Origin: Acanthornis magna
Lineage: Eukaryota > Chordata > Aves > Passeriformes > Acanthizidae
DNA: 64,000 bases
Direction: 5' to 3'
Assembly: GCA_036785705.1 (NCBI GenBank)
Contig: JAWUZG010001123.1
Span: 202,360-266,359, forward strand
The notes beneath the pieces were generated by a model. It did not search any database. It saw only the letters and a list, made by a program, of their open reading frames with translations, and had not been told where the DNA came from. Shown in pieces: positions 19,801 through 31,000 of the stretch. Position numbers and translations under genes: made by a program. How positions within the stretch are numbered: the stretch's first letter is position 1; each line of letters opens with the position of its first letter.

Positions 19801-22800
19801 GGGGCTCAGAGTGGTTCGGGGGGGCTCAGGGTTGTTCGGGGGGCACTGGGGGGGGGCTCAGGGTGGTTCGGGGGGCACTGAGGCCCTTCAGGGTTTCGTG
19901 AGGCTCTGAGGAAGCTCAGCGCTTTCGGTTGGGTTCGGGGGGCACCGGTTGAGCTCAGCAGTTTCGGGGGCACTCGGGGGGCACTGGGGGATCCCGGGGG
20001 GGTCCCGGGGGTCTCTGACCGCCCCCCGGCGCAGCCACATCGCGGAGCTGCTGTTCGCGCTGGAGCAGCTGCGGGCGCTGGTGCGGCGGCACCGCGCGGT
20101 CCTGCGCCGCTACCACCGCCAGTACCTGGCTCGCTTCGACGCGCTCGTGCTCAGCGACGTCATCCAGGTACCGCGGGGGGTGGCCCTGTCCCCTGCCCCT
20201 CCCCCGGGCCGGCCCCGGCCCCTGACCCCGCCCGTGTCCCCCCAGAACCTGTCGGTGTGTCCCGAGGAGGAGTCGGTGATCCTCTCGTCCTTCGTCAGCT
20301 CGCTCTCGTCTCTCGCTGCCAAGGAAGGTCTGGAGTGTCTCCTCCCCCTGGAGTGTCCCCTCCCCGTGTCCCCCTGTCCTGGGACAATCCTGGGCCGTGC
20401 TGGGCACCCTGAGGAGGTGGTGGCTCCCCTGCGGTGGCAGTGCCACCCCTCCGCCCCGTCCCCACGTCCCTCTGTCCCCGCAGTTGATGACAAGGAGGAG
20501 TTCGACTTCACCGCGCTGCGCCTGGACTGGTTCCGGCTCCAGGTGTCCCCATGTCCCCCTGTCCCTGTCCCCATCCCGCGTCTGTGTGCCCTGTCCCCAC
20601 CCCTGACGCCGTGTCTCCTGTCCCCATCACATTTCTGTGTCCCCTGTCCCCATCCCTGACACCCTGTCCCCATTGCTGTCCCCGTGGCTGTCCCCACGCC
20701 TGACACTGTGTCCCCGTCCCCATCGCTGTCCCCACCCCTGACACCATGTCCCCTGTCCCCATCCCATGTCTGTGTCCCCTGTCCCCACCCCTGACACCGT
20801 GTCCCCTGTCCCCATCCCGTGTCTGTGTGCCCTGTCCCCAGCCCTGACGCCGTGTCCCCTGTCCCCATCGCTGTCCCCACCCCTGACACTGTGTCCCCTG
20901 TCCCCACCCCTGACACCCTGTCCCCATCGCTGTCCCCGTGGCTGTCCCCAGGCCTACACGAGCGTGGCGAAGGCGGCACTGCCGCTGGCCTCCAATGGGA
21001 CGTGGGCCGCGCCATGAACCTCGTGGTGTTCCACTCGCGCCTGCTGGACAGGCCCGAGGAGCTGCTGGACGAGGCCTCTGACCTGTCCCACCTCTGGTGA
21101 GCCCCCGGCCCCTCCTGCTGCCCCCATGCCCCCTCCTACTGCCCCATGCCCCCTCCTCCTGCCCCTGTGCCCCCTTTTCCCACCCTGTGCCTCCTTTTCC
21201 TTCCCCTATACCCCTTTTCCTGCCCCATACCCCCTTTTCCCACCCTATACCCCCTTCTCCTGCCCCTGCACCCCCTCTTCCTGCCCCTATACCTGCTTTT
21301 CCCACCCTAAACCCCTTTCTCCCACCCTATACCCCCTTTTCCTTCCCCTATACCCCCCTCTCCTGCCCCATACTCCCTTTTCCTTTCCCTATACCCCCTT
21401 TTCCTGCCCCTGTGCCCCCTTTTCCCACCCTATACCCCCTTTTCTCACCCTAAACCCTTTTTTCCTGCCCCCATACCCCCTTCTCCTGCCCCTACACCCG
21501 CTTTCCCCACCCTAAACCCCCTTCTCCTGCCCTTCTCCCACCCTCTACTCCCCTTTCCCGGCCCCTCTCCCACCCTGTCCCCCTTTCCCACCCCTTTCCC
21601 CCCCACCCGTGCCCTTTTCCCGTGCCGTAGCCCTGTCCCTGTCGCTGTCACTGTCCCTGCCCCGCAGTTTCTACCCCCGGCCCCTGGAGCGGATGTTCTC
21701 GGTGACGATGGAGGAACCATCACAGCTCCGCTTCGCCATTGCCTTCCCCCTGCTCTGCGCCCACTTCTCGCGCTGCCTGCACCCCATGTGCCCCGAGGAG
21801 GTGGGTGACGCCCCGAGGGGGTCCTGGGGGGTCCCCCGGCGCTGTCCCCAGCTCTGAGGGGTCCCGGTGTCCCCCCCCAGTACTCCCAGCTGGAGGCAGT
21901 GGCGCTGGGGCTGTGTCACAAGTTCCTGGAGGAGCTGGTGCGGGTGGGCAGCGGCTGCGTCCTGGACGCCTGCGCCGAGCAGCACAACCTGAGCCAGCAG
22001 GTCGGGGGGGCCGAGGGGGGACCTTCAGGGGATTTGGGGGGCTCCAGAATCTTCGGGGGGATCGGTGCCTTTTGGGGGCTTCAGGACCTTCGGGGGCTCC
22101 GTGGCCTTTGGGGCATTCAGGGCTTTGGGGGCTCCGGAACCTCTGGGTTTTCTGTGGCCTTTGGGGGTTCTGGGGTCTGTGTGGCTTTTGGGGTCCCTGT
22201 GGCTTTTGGGGTCTCTGCAGCTTTTGGGGTCCCTGTGGCTTTTGGGGTTCCTGTGGCTTTTGGGGTCTCTGCGGCTTTTGGGGTCCCTGTGGCTTTTGGG
22301 GGGTTCTGGGGTCTCTGTGGCCTCTCTGTCCCCTTGGCCCTCTGTCCCCCCAAACCTTCAGGACAAGGAATGTTCTCCATGGGAGGAGAACCTGGGGGTT
22401 CCTCCCAACTCAGCCCTGAGCAATGGTGGCCTGTGGGGCTGCTGGCCCCTTGGGGTGTCCCCATGTCCCCATGGCCCTGTCTGGGGTGTCCCCATTTGGG
22501 GTGTCCCCATGGCCCCATTAGGGGTGTCCCCGTGTCCCCATGGCCCTGTCTGGGGTGTCCCCATGAACCCATGGCCTGTCCGGGGTGTCCCCATGTCCCC
22601 ATGGCCCCACTGGGGTGTCCCCATGGCCTGTCCAGGGTGTCCCCTTGTCCCCATGGCCCTGTCTGGGGTGTCCCCATGGCCCTGTCCGGTGTGTCCCCAT
22701 GTCCCCATGGCCTGTTTGGGGTGTCCCCATGTCCCCATTTGGGGTGTCCCCCTGTGCCCATGGCCCTGTTCGGGGTGTCCCCATGGCCCCATTGGGGTGT

Positions 22801-25800
22801 CCCCATGGCCTGTCTGGGTGTCCCCATGTCCCCGTCCCCACCCCGCAGCTGCTGCCCAAGCACTGCGCGGCCACCATCAGCAGAGCCCGCGTCAAGAAGG
22901 CCCCGAAGCATCCGCCCCGGAAGGGGGGCCCCGAGAGGGACAAGCCGGGGACAGAGAGCCAGCGGCGGGACCGGACCCTGACCACCAAGTGAGCGTCACC
23001 CGGGGGGGATCGTCCCCATGGGGTCACAGGGTGGCAGTGGGGCTGGTGGCCACCAAAGCTTGGGCGTGGACATGGTGTGACGTGGGGACACGGTGTGATT
23101 GTCACCGTGGGACATGGATTGTCCCCATGGGGTCACACCAGGATTGTCCCCATGGGGTCACACCAGGATTGTCACCGTGGGACGTGGACTGTCCCCATGG
23201 GGTCACACCAGGATTGTCCCAGTGGGACACAGATTGTCCCCATGGGTCACGCCAGGATAGTCCCCGTGGGACATGGATTGTCCCCATGGGGTCACACCAC
23301 GATTGTCCCCGTGGGACATGGATTGTCCCCATGGGGTCACAGCAGGATTGTCCCCCAGCATGGACAAGCTGCACCTGACCCTGGCTGAGCTGTCCCTGAG
23401 CCTCAACCACGTCCCCAACTTCACTGTCTTCGGGCACACGGTGACACCGGCCGAGTACCTGAGCAGCCACCTGGAGACGCGCCTGACCAGGTGGGGACAC
23501 GCAGGGACACACTGGGGACAGACAGGGCCGAGAGGCCACACCTGCAGGGGCCGAGAGGCCACACCCGCGTGTCCCTCACCTGCCGTGTCCCCGCAGGGCC
23601 ATCGTGGCCATGGCCGGGTACTGCCAGGCCACGCAGGAGGTGGCACGGCCCTCGGAGGTGCTGGCGGGGCTGGGGGCCTACATGGGGCTGGTGCAGCGCC
23701 TGGGACACTTGGTGGCCCTGGACACGGGGCGGCTGCTCCGGGCGGTGCTGCTGCAGCAGAGCCACCCCCGCGACGCCAGCGGGCAGCCCACGCTGACTGC
23801 CATCTACACCGACTGGTGAGTGCCACCTGTCACCTGCAGGGCTGGGGACACGGGCGCAGGGTGCTGGTGGCAGCAGCTCGTGGTCCCAGCAGCACGATCC
23901 CCATCCCAGTGCCATGGTCCTGTCCCAGTGCCCTGATCCTGTCCCCAGTCCCTCGATCCTGTCCCAGTGTCCTGATCCTGTCCCCGTGCCCTGATCCTGT
24001 CCCCAGTGCCCTGATCCTGTCCCCAGTGCCCTGATCCTGTCCCCAGTGTCCTGATCCTGTCCCCAGTGCCTTGATCCTGTCCCAGTGTCCTGATCCTGTC
24101 CCCAGTGCCTTGATCCTGTCCCCAGTGCCCTGATCCTGTCCCCAGTCCCTTGATCCTGTCCCAGTGTCCTGATCCTGTCCCCAGTGCCCTGATCCTGTCC
24201 CAGTGCCCTGATCGTGTCCCAGTGTCCTGATCCTGTCCCCAGTGCCTTGATCCTGTCCCAGTGCTCTGATCCTGTCCCCAGTGCCCTGATGCTGTCCCAG
24301 TTCCCTGGTCCTAGTCCCCAGTCCCTCGATCTTGTCCCCCCAGTCCCGATCCCGGCCCCCTGATTCTGTTTCCAGTCCCCCCGTCCTGGGTCCTGGTGCC
24401 GTGGGTGGCATTGCTGTGGGTGACATTCCCATAGGTGACATGGCCATGTCCCCGTGCCCGCAGGAGGCCCTGGGGCTCTGGGTGGCATTCCTGTGGGTGG
24501 CGGTGCCACAGTGTCACCTGTCCCCAAGTACCTGGAGGCTGTGGGTGGCATTCCTGTGGGTGGCGGTGCCACAGTGTCCCCTGTCCCCAGAGGTACCTGG
24601 AGGCCCTGCTGCGCCAGGCCAGCACTGGGGCCGTGGGTGGCAGTGCCACAGTGTCACTTGTCCCCACAGGTACCTGGAGGCCTTGCTGCGCCAGGCCAGC
24701 ACCGGGGCCGTGCTCCTGTCCCCAGCCCTCCAGGCCTTCACCACCGTGCCCCGCGAGGAGCAGCCCCCGTTCAGCGCCGCCGAGTTCTCCGACATCTCAG
24801 GTGGGGTCTGGGGGCTTTGGGGGGCGTTTGTCACCCTCCTGTCCCCGCCGGGGTCCCCACGCTGTCCCCTCCCACAGAGATGCGGGCGCTGGCCGAGCTC
24901 ATCGGGCCCTACGGGATGAAGTTCCTGAGCGAGAACCTGATGTGGCACGTGGGGTCACAGGTCACCGAGCTGAAGGTGCGGGGACAGGGACCAGGGCTGG
25001 GGACAGGGGACAAGGGCTGGGGACAGGGCTGGGACAGGGGACAGGGGCTGGAGACAGGGGACAGGGGCTGGGGACAGGGGACAGGGCCTGGGACAACCGT
25101 CAGAGGGTTGGGGACAGGGGCTGGGGACAGGGGACAGGGCCTGGGACAGCCATCAGAGGGCTGGGGACAGGGTGGTGCCTCTGGGACCATGACAAGGCAG
25201 GCAGGGCCACCCTGGGGCCACCCCATGCCTGTCCCTGCCTGTCCCTCTGTGGGAGGGTTGGAGGTGCCAGGCCTTGCTGTGTCCCAGCGCCCCCAGAGTC
25301 CCCATGTCCCTGTCCCCTGTCCCCGCAGAAGCTGGTGGCCGAGAACATGGACACGCTGGTGCAGCTGCGCTGCTGCAGGCCCGAGCAGAGGCCAGCGCTG
25401 CTGCCCCGCCTGAGCTGTGAGTGGGGACAGGGGACCTGGGTGTCACCCGCGGGTGTCACACGTGTCACACCGCTGTCCCATGCGTGTCACCTGCGGGTGT
25501 CACATGTGTCACACCGCTGTCCCATGCGTGTCACCTGCGGGTGTCACATGTGTCACACCGCCATCCCGCACGTGTCCCCCACGGATGTCACACGTGTCAC
25601 ACCGCCCTCCCATGCGTGTCCCCCGCGGGTGTCACACGTGTCACACCACTGTCCCGCACGTGTCCCCCGCGAGTGTCACACTGTCACACTGCCATCCCGC
25701 TTGTGTCCCCGCAGCAGCCGAGAACGTCCTGAAGCGCATGATCATCATCGGGGAGATCCTGAGCTTCCGCGCCATGGCCCAGCAGGGCCTGCGGGAGGTG

Positions 25801-28022
25801 GGACCCCCGAGGGGCACCCCCACACCCTGGGACCCCCCGGGACCCCCCGGGGACCCCCGAGCCCCATTTGGGGGCGCAGGACCCCCCTGACCCCCCCACC
25901 CCCCCAGGTGTTCTCCCAGCACTGTCCCTTCCTGATGGGCCCCATCGAGTGCCTGGCAGACGTGGTGACCCCCGACACCGACATCCAGGTGGGGACAGGG
26001 ACACGGGGCGGCCCCTGGGGCCCGCGGGTGGCACCGTGTGGCATCGCGTGTCCCCTGCATCCCCCTGTGGCATCGCGTGTCCCCTGTGTCCCCGTGTGGC
26101 ATCGCGTGTCCCCCGTGTCCCCTTGTGGCATTGCATGTCCCCCGTGTCCCTGTGTGGCGTCGTGTGTCCCCTGTGTCCCCCTGTGGCATCGCGTGTCCCC
26201 CGTGCTGTCCCCAGGTCACCCTGAGCATCTTCGAGCTGGCCTCGGCCGCGGGGATCCCATGCGAGGTGGACCCGGCGTTGGTCACTGCCCTGGCCAGCAG
26301 CAGGACAGGTCTGGAGGGCTCTGGGGACACGGGGGGCTATCCCTGTCACCCGGGAGCCCCCTGTCACCGCACTGTCCCCCGGCTCTGCAGAGGGCTCATC
26401 CCCCGAGGAGGACTACAAGGTGTCCTGTCTGCTCCTGGTGTTCGTGGCCGTGTCCCTGCCCCTGCTGGCCGCTGACCCCGCGTCCCTCTACAACCCCGAG
26501 CTGGACGGTGAGGGCTGTCCCCGTGTCCCCATGTCCCTGTGTCCCCATGTCCCCGTGTCCCCGTGTCTCCATGTCCCCATGTCCCCACGTCTCTGTGTCC
26601 CCATATCCCCATGTCCCTGTGTCCCCATGTCCACATGTCCCTATGTCCCTGTGTCCCCATGTCCCCATGTCCCCGTGTCCCTGTGTCCCCATGTTCTCAT
26701 GTCCCCGCGTCCCCGTGTCTCCGTGTCCCCATGTCCCCATGTCTCTGTGTCCCCATGTCCCTGTATCCCCATGTCCCTGTGTCCCTATGTCCCTGTGTCC
26801 ACATGTCCCTATGTCCCTGTGTCCCCGTGTCCCCACGTCCCCACGTCCCCGCGTCCCCATGTCTCCATGTCCTCGTGTCTCCATGTCCGCATGTCCCCAT
26901 GTCCCTGTGTCCCCATGTCACACCATGTTCATGCTGATGTTGTCACGGTCCCATTGGCACAGCAGAGCATTTGGGGTGGAAAGAGGGAGTCTGGGAGTGC
27001 CACCAAGAGATGTGGGCACAGTTGAGACCCTGGGTTGTCCCCAACCCTCCTGTGTCCAAAACATTTCTGTGTCCCCAACACTTCCCTGTGTCCCCAACAC
27101 TTCCTTGTATCCCCAACCTCTTCCTGTGTCCCCCACCTTTCTCCACCCCCACCCGTGTCCCCAACGCTGCCGTGTCCCCGCGGTGTCCCCAGGTTACAAC
27201 AACAACCTGCACTGCCTGGCCAAGGCCATCGTCCAAGTCTCGGCCGCGCTCTTCACTGCCCACAACAAGAACATCGAGACCCACCTGAAGGAGTTCCTGC
27301 TGGTGAGCCTGGCCCTGTCCCCTCCCCGGGCTGTCCCTGTCCCCGCGGGGTCCCTGTCCCCAACGCTGACCGTTCCTGTCCCCAGCTGGCCTCCGTCAGC
27401 CTCCTGCAGCTGGGCCAGGAGCCGGACAAGGCGCGGGTGCGGAACCGCGACTCCATCGTGCTGCTGCTGCACCTGGTGAGGGCACCTGGGGGGCTCCGGG
27501 GGGCTCCGGGGGGCTCTGGGGTGGCCCTGGGTGGGCACAGCCCCTGGGGGGTCGCGCTGGGTGGGTCCTGAGGTGGGGTCCCCCTCGGTGGGGGGACTCT
27601 GGGGTGGCCCTGGGTGGGCTCTGGGGTGCTCCCGAGTGGGGTCCGGTCCCCCCATCCCGGAGGCCCGGGCTGGTTCCGGGGGTCCGCATCCATTCCCGAC
27701 CCCCCCCGGAAGCGGCTGGAATGAGGGGGGGGTCACGTCCCCCCCCCCCCCCCCCCGATTGGTATTCCAGGAGCGCCCGGCCCGGCTCGAAGCAATTTAA
27801 ATGCAAATATTCCAAATATTCCGCTCTGGAGCCGGGGCGCGGGAGCTGCGGGGGGGTCTGGGGGGGTCGCCGATGGGTGACCCCCCCCTCCTCCGGCAGA
27901 TCGTGGCCGAATCGTCCTTCCTGACGCTGGACATGCTGGAGAGCTGCTTCCCCTACGTCCTGCTGCGCAACGCCTTCCGCGCCGTGTGCCGGGACCCCCC
28001 CGCCAGGGCCCCCCCGCACTGA
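13804..28022 (+). CDS. NCKAP1L: NCK-associated protein 1-like (HEM1), 31 coding exons; one-base deletion in exon 16 as given
   Basis: Haematopoietic subunit of the WAVE complex, driving Rac-dependent Arp2/3 actin assembly. Exons: 13804-13905, 14440-14550, 15237-15329, 15419-15475, 15552-15694, 16161-16251, 16329-16466, 16790-16838, 17547-17703, 18232-18288, 18552-18648, 19423-19532, 20035-20167, 20246-20327, 20484-20542, 20952-21096, 21668-21800, 21881-22000, 22849-22988, 23359-23490, 23597-23815, 24670-24800, 24878-24975, 25329-25416, 25715-25797, 25908-25988, 26215-26308, 26391-26507, 27193-27302, 27386-27475, 27900-28022. Nearly every peptide aligns with HEM1 as I remember it ([53 protein letters not shown]). 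The start has a GCCACCATG context. All joins keep phase except exon 16, which is one G short (20997-20999), throwing the frame to TGA at 21015. With that base counted the protein would be 1127 residues, the human length I recall. The paralogue NCKAP1 fits less well and is elsewhere. Confidence 0.97.
14575..15110. repeat. C-rich minisatellite, NCKAP1L intron 2
   Basis: Higher-order repeats of CCCCACCCCCGTGTCCCC, CCGTGTCCCTGCCCCTGTCC and CTCGGTGTCCTCACCTGTGT; blocks of roughly 180 bp recur. Confidence 0.8.
15700..16145. repeat. C-rich minisatellite, NCKAP1L intron 5
   Basis: Units of roughly 48 bp such as CCCCGCCGGGCCCGTCCCGG plus CTGTCCCCAACGTGTCCC, best preserved at 16000-16140. Confidence 0.8.
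16860..17510. repeat. GGGCAGTGTCCCCAACCCCTCC minisatellite, NCKAP1L intron 8
   Basis: About 25 units of 23-25 bp with a larger periodicity marked by CCCCACAGCCCGGCCCCGTT. It opens an 818-codon spurious frame on the minus strand. Many copies carry CCCCACAG or CCCCAG, acceptor-like strings. Confidence 0.9.
17985..18215. repeat. ~31 bp minisatellite, NCKAP1L intron 9
   Basis: About six units of GGGTGCCCGGGGGTCCCCAG plus GGCTGTNCCGG. Confidence 0.85.
18660..19320. repeat. G/T-rich minisatellites, NCKAP1L intron 11
   Basis: First array: units of TTTGGGAGGTTTTGGGGTGC plus GGGGAGGGTGTGTGTGCGGG. Second array (about 19100-19320): GGATTTGGGGTGNGG with TTCACGATTTGGGGT. The G-rich strand is the coding strand, so the nascent RNA could form G-quadruplexes. 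Confidence 0.85.
19660..19905. repeat. GGCTCAGGGTGGTTCGGGGG minisatellite, NCKAP1L intron 12
   Basis: About nine ~28 bp units of GCTCAGGGTGGTTCGGGGGG plus CACTGGGGG. Confidence 0.85.
20560..20945. repeat. CCCTGACACCGTGTCCCCTG minisatellite, NCKAP1L intron 15
   Basis: Units of roughly 40-50 bp combining CCCTGACACYGTGTCCCCTG with CCCCATCGCTGTCCCC or CCCCATCCCGTGTCTGTGT. Confidence 0.85.
21105..21605. repeat. Pyrimidine-rich minisatellite, NCKAP1L intron 16
   Basis: About 500 bp of CCCCCTTTTCCYRCCCTATA and CCCTTYTCCTGCCCCTATA units, a near-pure polypyrimidine tract on the coding strand. Confidence 0.9.
22065..22320. repeat. GGCTTTTGGGGTCCCTGT minisatellite, NCKAP1L intron 18
   Basis: Roughly 18 bp units of GTGGCTTTTGGGGTCYCT; a diverged upstream part uses TTCGGGGG. 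Confidence 0.85.
22440..22840. repeat. GGTGTCCCCATGGCCCTGTC minisatellite, NCKAP1L intron 18
   Basis: About 16 units of 20-27 bp, GGGGTGTCCCCATG plus GCCCTGTCT or TCCCCATGGCC. Confidence 0.85.
23095..23355. repeat. GATTGTCCCCATGGGGTCAC minisatellite, NCKAP1L intron 19
   Basis: About ten units of GGATTGTCCCCATGGGGTCA plus CACCA, alternating with GTGGGACATGGATTGTCC; several units contain the inverted repeat CCCCATGGGG. Confidence 0.85.
23910..24310. repeat. TGATCCTGTCCCCAGTGCCC minisatellite, NCKAP1L intron 21
   Basis: About 20 copies of a 19-20 bp unit, highly uniform. Confidence 0.9.
24528..24716 (+). repeat. Tandem partial duplication of NCKAP1L exon 22 start
   Basis: Exon 22 begins GTACCTGGAGGCCTTGCTGC at 24670. 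Intron 21 holds two upstream copies of this beginning with acceptor-like flanks: 24528-24539 (GTACCTGGAGGC) and 24593-24632, which matches about 40 nt of the exon with two differences and then diverges at GTGGGT. Shared intronic filler (GGTGGCNGTGCCACAGTGTC) separates the copies. Confidence 0.85.
25000..25175. repeat. GGGGCTGGGGACAGG minisatellite, NCKAP1L intron 23
   Basis: Units of GGGGACAGGGGCTGGGGACA, with one longer duplicated block containing CTGGGACAACCGTCAGAGGG or CTGGGACAGCCATCAGAGGG. Confidence 0.8.
25440..25690. repeat. ~42 bp minisatellite, NCKAP1L intron 24
   Basis: About six units of GGTGTCACACGTGTCACACC plus GCTGTCCCATGCGTGTCACC. Confidence 0.85.
26035..26205. repeat. GTGGCATCGCGTGTCCCCTG minisatellite, NCKAP1L intron 26
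   Basis: Five to six ~29 bp units of GTGGCATCGCGTGTCCCCNG plus TGTCCCCYT. Confidence 0.85.
26515..26925. repeat. CCCCATGTCCCTGTGT minisatellite, NCKAP1L intron 28
   Basis: Degenerate 8-16 bp units (CCCCATGTCC, CTGTGTCC), the same family as the array at 7.75-8.10 kb. Confidence 0.9.
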
Positions 28023-31000
28023 CCCACCCCGACCCCCGGACCGCGCGGAGCGACCCCCGTGCTCTGCCCCCGGATCCTGCCCGGACCCCGCAGAACGACC
28101 CCCGTGATCCAACCCCCGGACCGCGCAGAGCGACCCCCGTGATCCAACCCCCGGGCCCCGCAGAGCGACCCCCGTGCTCCAACCCCCAGACCCCCGGGCC
28201 GCGCAGAGCGACCCCCGTGCCCCTCCCCAAATCCCCCTCCCTGTCGCCCCAGGACCCCCGTGTCCCCCTGGTCCCCAAATCCCCCAACCCACCCCGTGCC
28301 AGCACCCCCGTGTCCCTCCCCAAACCCTCCAACCCGCCCCCCCCGGACCCCCGTGTCCCTCCCCAAATACCCCCACCATCCTCTCCGGGACCCCCACGTC
28401 CCCTCCTGGTCTCCCCCCGAGACCCCCCAACCCTCCCCTCTCGGCGCCCCACCGTCCCCCTCACCGCTGGGTGCCACCACAGTGTCCCCAAATGTCCCCC
28501 TGCTGCCGCCGCCGCCGTCACTAAAAAACGCTCTTGCCCCAAACTCTCGGACTCATCCCGGGAATTATTCGGGGCCGGCAGCGGCCGCTCCCCCTGGACC
28601 ACCCCCGGGGATGTTCCCGGACCCTCCGGGGAGTCTGGGGGTGTCCGGGGGGTCTGGGGGTGTCCGGGGGTGCCCAGGGAGGGTCTGGACCGGAGCTCCC
28701 CGCGCGATTTTCCACCTCCGAATCCGCTGTCCCTCGCGCGCCGCTCCCGCTGGGGCCGTGCCTCAGTTTCCCTTCTCCCGCTCGCCCCCGGGGCCTGTTC
28801 CAGTCACGTTTCCACCCCCCCCTTGCCCCCCCCCCCCCCCCGTTTTTTTTTTCCCCATCTCCGGGTGTTTTTATTTCCCTCTCGTGCAGCATCTTGGGGG
28901 AAAATTAATGGGGCGCAGGCGGCCGCGGCCGTTGCCATTCCGCGCACGGCGGCTGCTCCGGGATGAGTCACCGGCAGCGGCGACAGCGCCCGCCGCGCCC
29001 TCGGGCCCCCCCTCGGACCCCCCCGTGACCGAGACCCCCCCCGGGATCCGGGAGGGACCGGAGGGAGCGGCCCCGGAGCGGCGTCCGGCAAAAATCGCGT
29101 TAAAAAAAAAACCCCAAACCCAAACCCCCCCCCCGCGCCGGGAGCTGCGGAGCGACCCCGGCGCGACCCCCCCCGCCCCCGGCCGCGCTCCCGGGGGGCT
29201 CCGCCGCCCCCCCCCGAGCTATTTCGGCGCTCGTCAATCACGAGCCCGAATCGTTCCCAGAGCTCCCCCCGCCCCCCCCGGCAGCGCTTTTGTCTCGCGC
29301 GCGCCCACCCGGCCCTGCCCACGGACCCCCCCCCAATCCCCGCCGCGAGTGGGGCCCCCCCCGTGTCCCACCCCCACGCCACAGCTCTGCCCCTCCCCCC
29401 GCCCCCCCCCCAACCCAGCTCCGCGCCCCCCGAAACTTTCAGGAACGGAAATCCAGGATATTTGGAACCCTGGAATCATTTTGAGGAGCCCCAAAAAATG
29501 AACAATTACAGCGTCGGCTTGAGGAGCCCCGGGTCCCTCTGAGGAGCCCAAAATGGGGCGGAGGAGCCCAAAATCAGTCGTTCGAGGACCCCAAAAGCAC
29601 TTCGGGGGCCCTGAAATTGGTTTGAGTGCCCCCAACATGAGCTTGAGGCCCCTAAAATCAGTTCCAGGATGCCCCAAGTCAGTTCGAGAAACCCAAAATG
29701 AGATTGAGGACCCCCGAATCAGCTTGAGGACCCTCGAGTTTTTTTGAGGACCCCCAATGACTCGGAGGACCCTGAATGAGTTGAAGGACCCCAAAGTGAG
29801 GGGTTGGAGGTCCCAAAATGAGGAGCTGGAGGCCACCAAAGTGTCCCCAGCGGGGTCTGGAACCTCCACGCCGTGCCCGAGGGGTCGCAGCTCGGCGGGG
29901 GTGGTCCCATGGGTGCCCCCCGTGGGAGGGGGCCCGGTCCCGCCTTTTGGGGGGCTACACAGAGGGATCCCCCCGCCCTAGGATCAGCCGTGGGTGCCCC
30001 CGGGAAGGGCCGGGGGTGACAGAGGGGACCTGGCGGGGTGGCCCTGGGTTGGGGGGGGCTCACCTGGCCCCCCCCGGCGGTGCGGGGTGGGCGCCGCTCC
30101 CACCCACGCCGTTACATAAAGGCTGATTAATATTCCTCGGGGGCGCGCTCGGCGCGTGCCGGGGAGGCTGCGGGGGGGCCGCTGTCCCCCCCCCCTCCGC
30201 CGGGGGGCTCCCCCACCCCAAAAGCCCCCCCCGGGCCAGCCCCGAGCCCCCCGGGCCTGCAGCGCCCCCGAGGGGTGCAGGGGACGCGGTGGGGCGGGGG
30301 GGTCCCAGGGTGAGGGGCAGGGGGTGCGGGGATCCATGGGGCGGGGGGCGCGGGGGTGTGGGGGGGGGTCTCCTCCAGCTCCAGCTGCTCCCACGCCCCC
30401 CCCTTCTGTCCCTGCGCCCCCCAGCCCAGGTGAGAGGCCCCGTGTTTGGGTAGGTCCTACAATAAGTGTGGGGGGGGGGGGCTGCTGACCCCCGAGCGGG
30501 AGGGGACAAAGGGACAAAGGGTCGCCCACGGGGGTGGTGTCACCGGGGTCGTGGGGGGAACGGGGCTGGGGTCGGCAGGTGAGGAGTCTGGGGGCGCGGG
30601 GGGGTCTGGGGGTCACCGTGCCCCCCCCGGCAGGGCAGAGCCCCAGTGAGGGGGCACAGGGGGGTCACGGCCCCTCCCTGGGGGTCACGGGGGGCTCTGA
30701 CCCCTCCCCGGGCTGCCAAACCCAGCGACACCCCCACAACACCTCGGGGGTCCCGGGCACCTGTCCCCCCGGGATCCTGGGGGTCCTGACCCGCCGTGGA
30801 GCTCCAGGTGGTCCTGGGGTGTCCCCGGGGGTCCTGGGCCCCCTAATTGGGGTCCGGGGGCACAGCCCCCATAGCCCCAGAGAGGTCCTGAGTGTCCCCC
30901 GGGGTCCTGGGGGTCCCTCCGCTCCCGCAGCCCTCGGGGGGATCCCGGACCCCTCTCTGCCTTCGGGGGGTCCCGGGGCAGCCCCCCCTCCCCGCCCCGC

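Noticed and set aside
24435..27479. 1014-codon plus-strand open frame
   Set aside because: It reads through NCKAP1L introns and out-of-frame exons; only parts match real exons and the rest is minisatellite peptide (repeated CPHVPVS).
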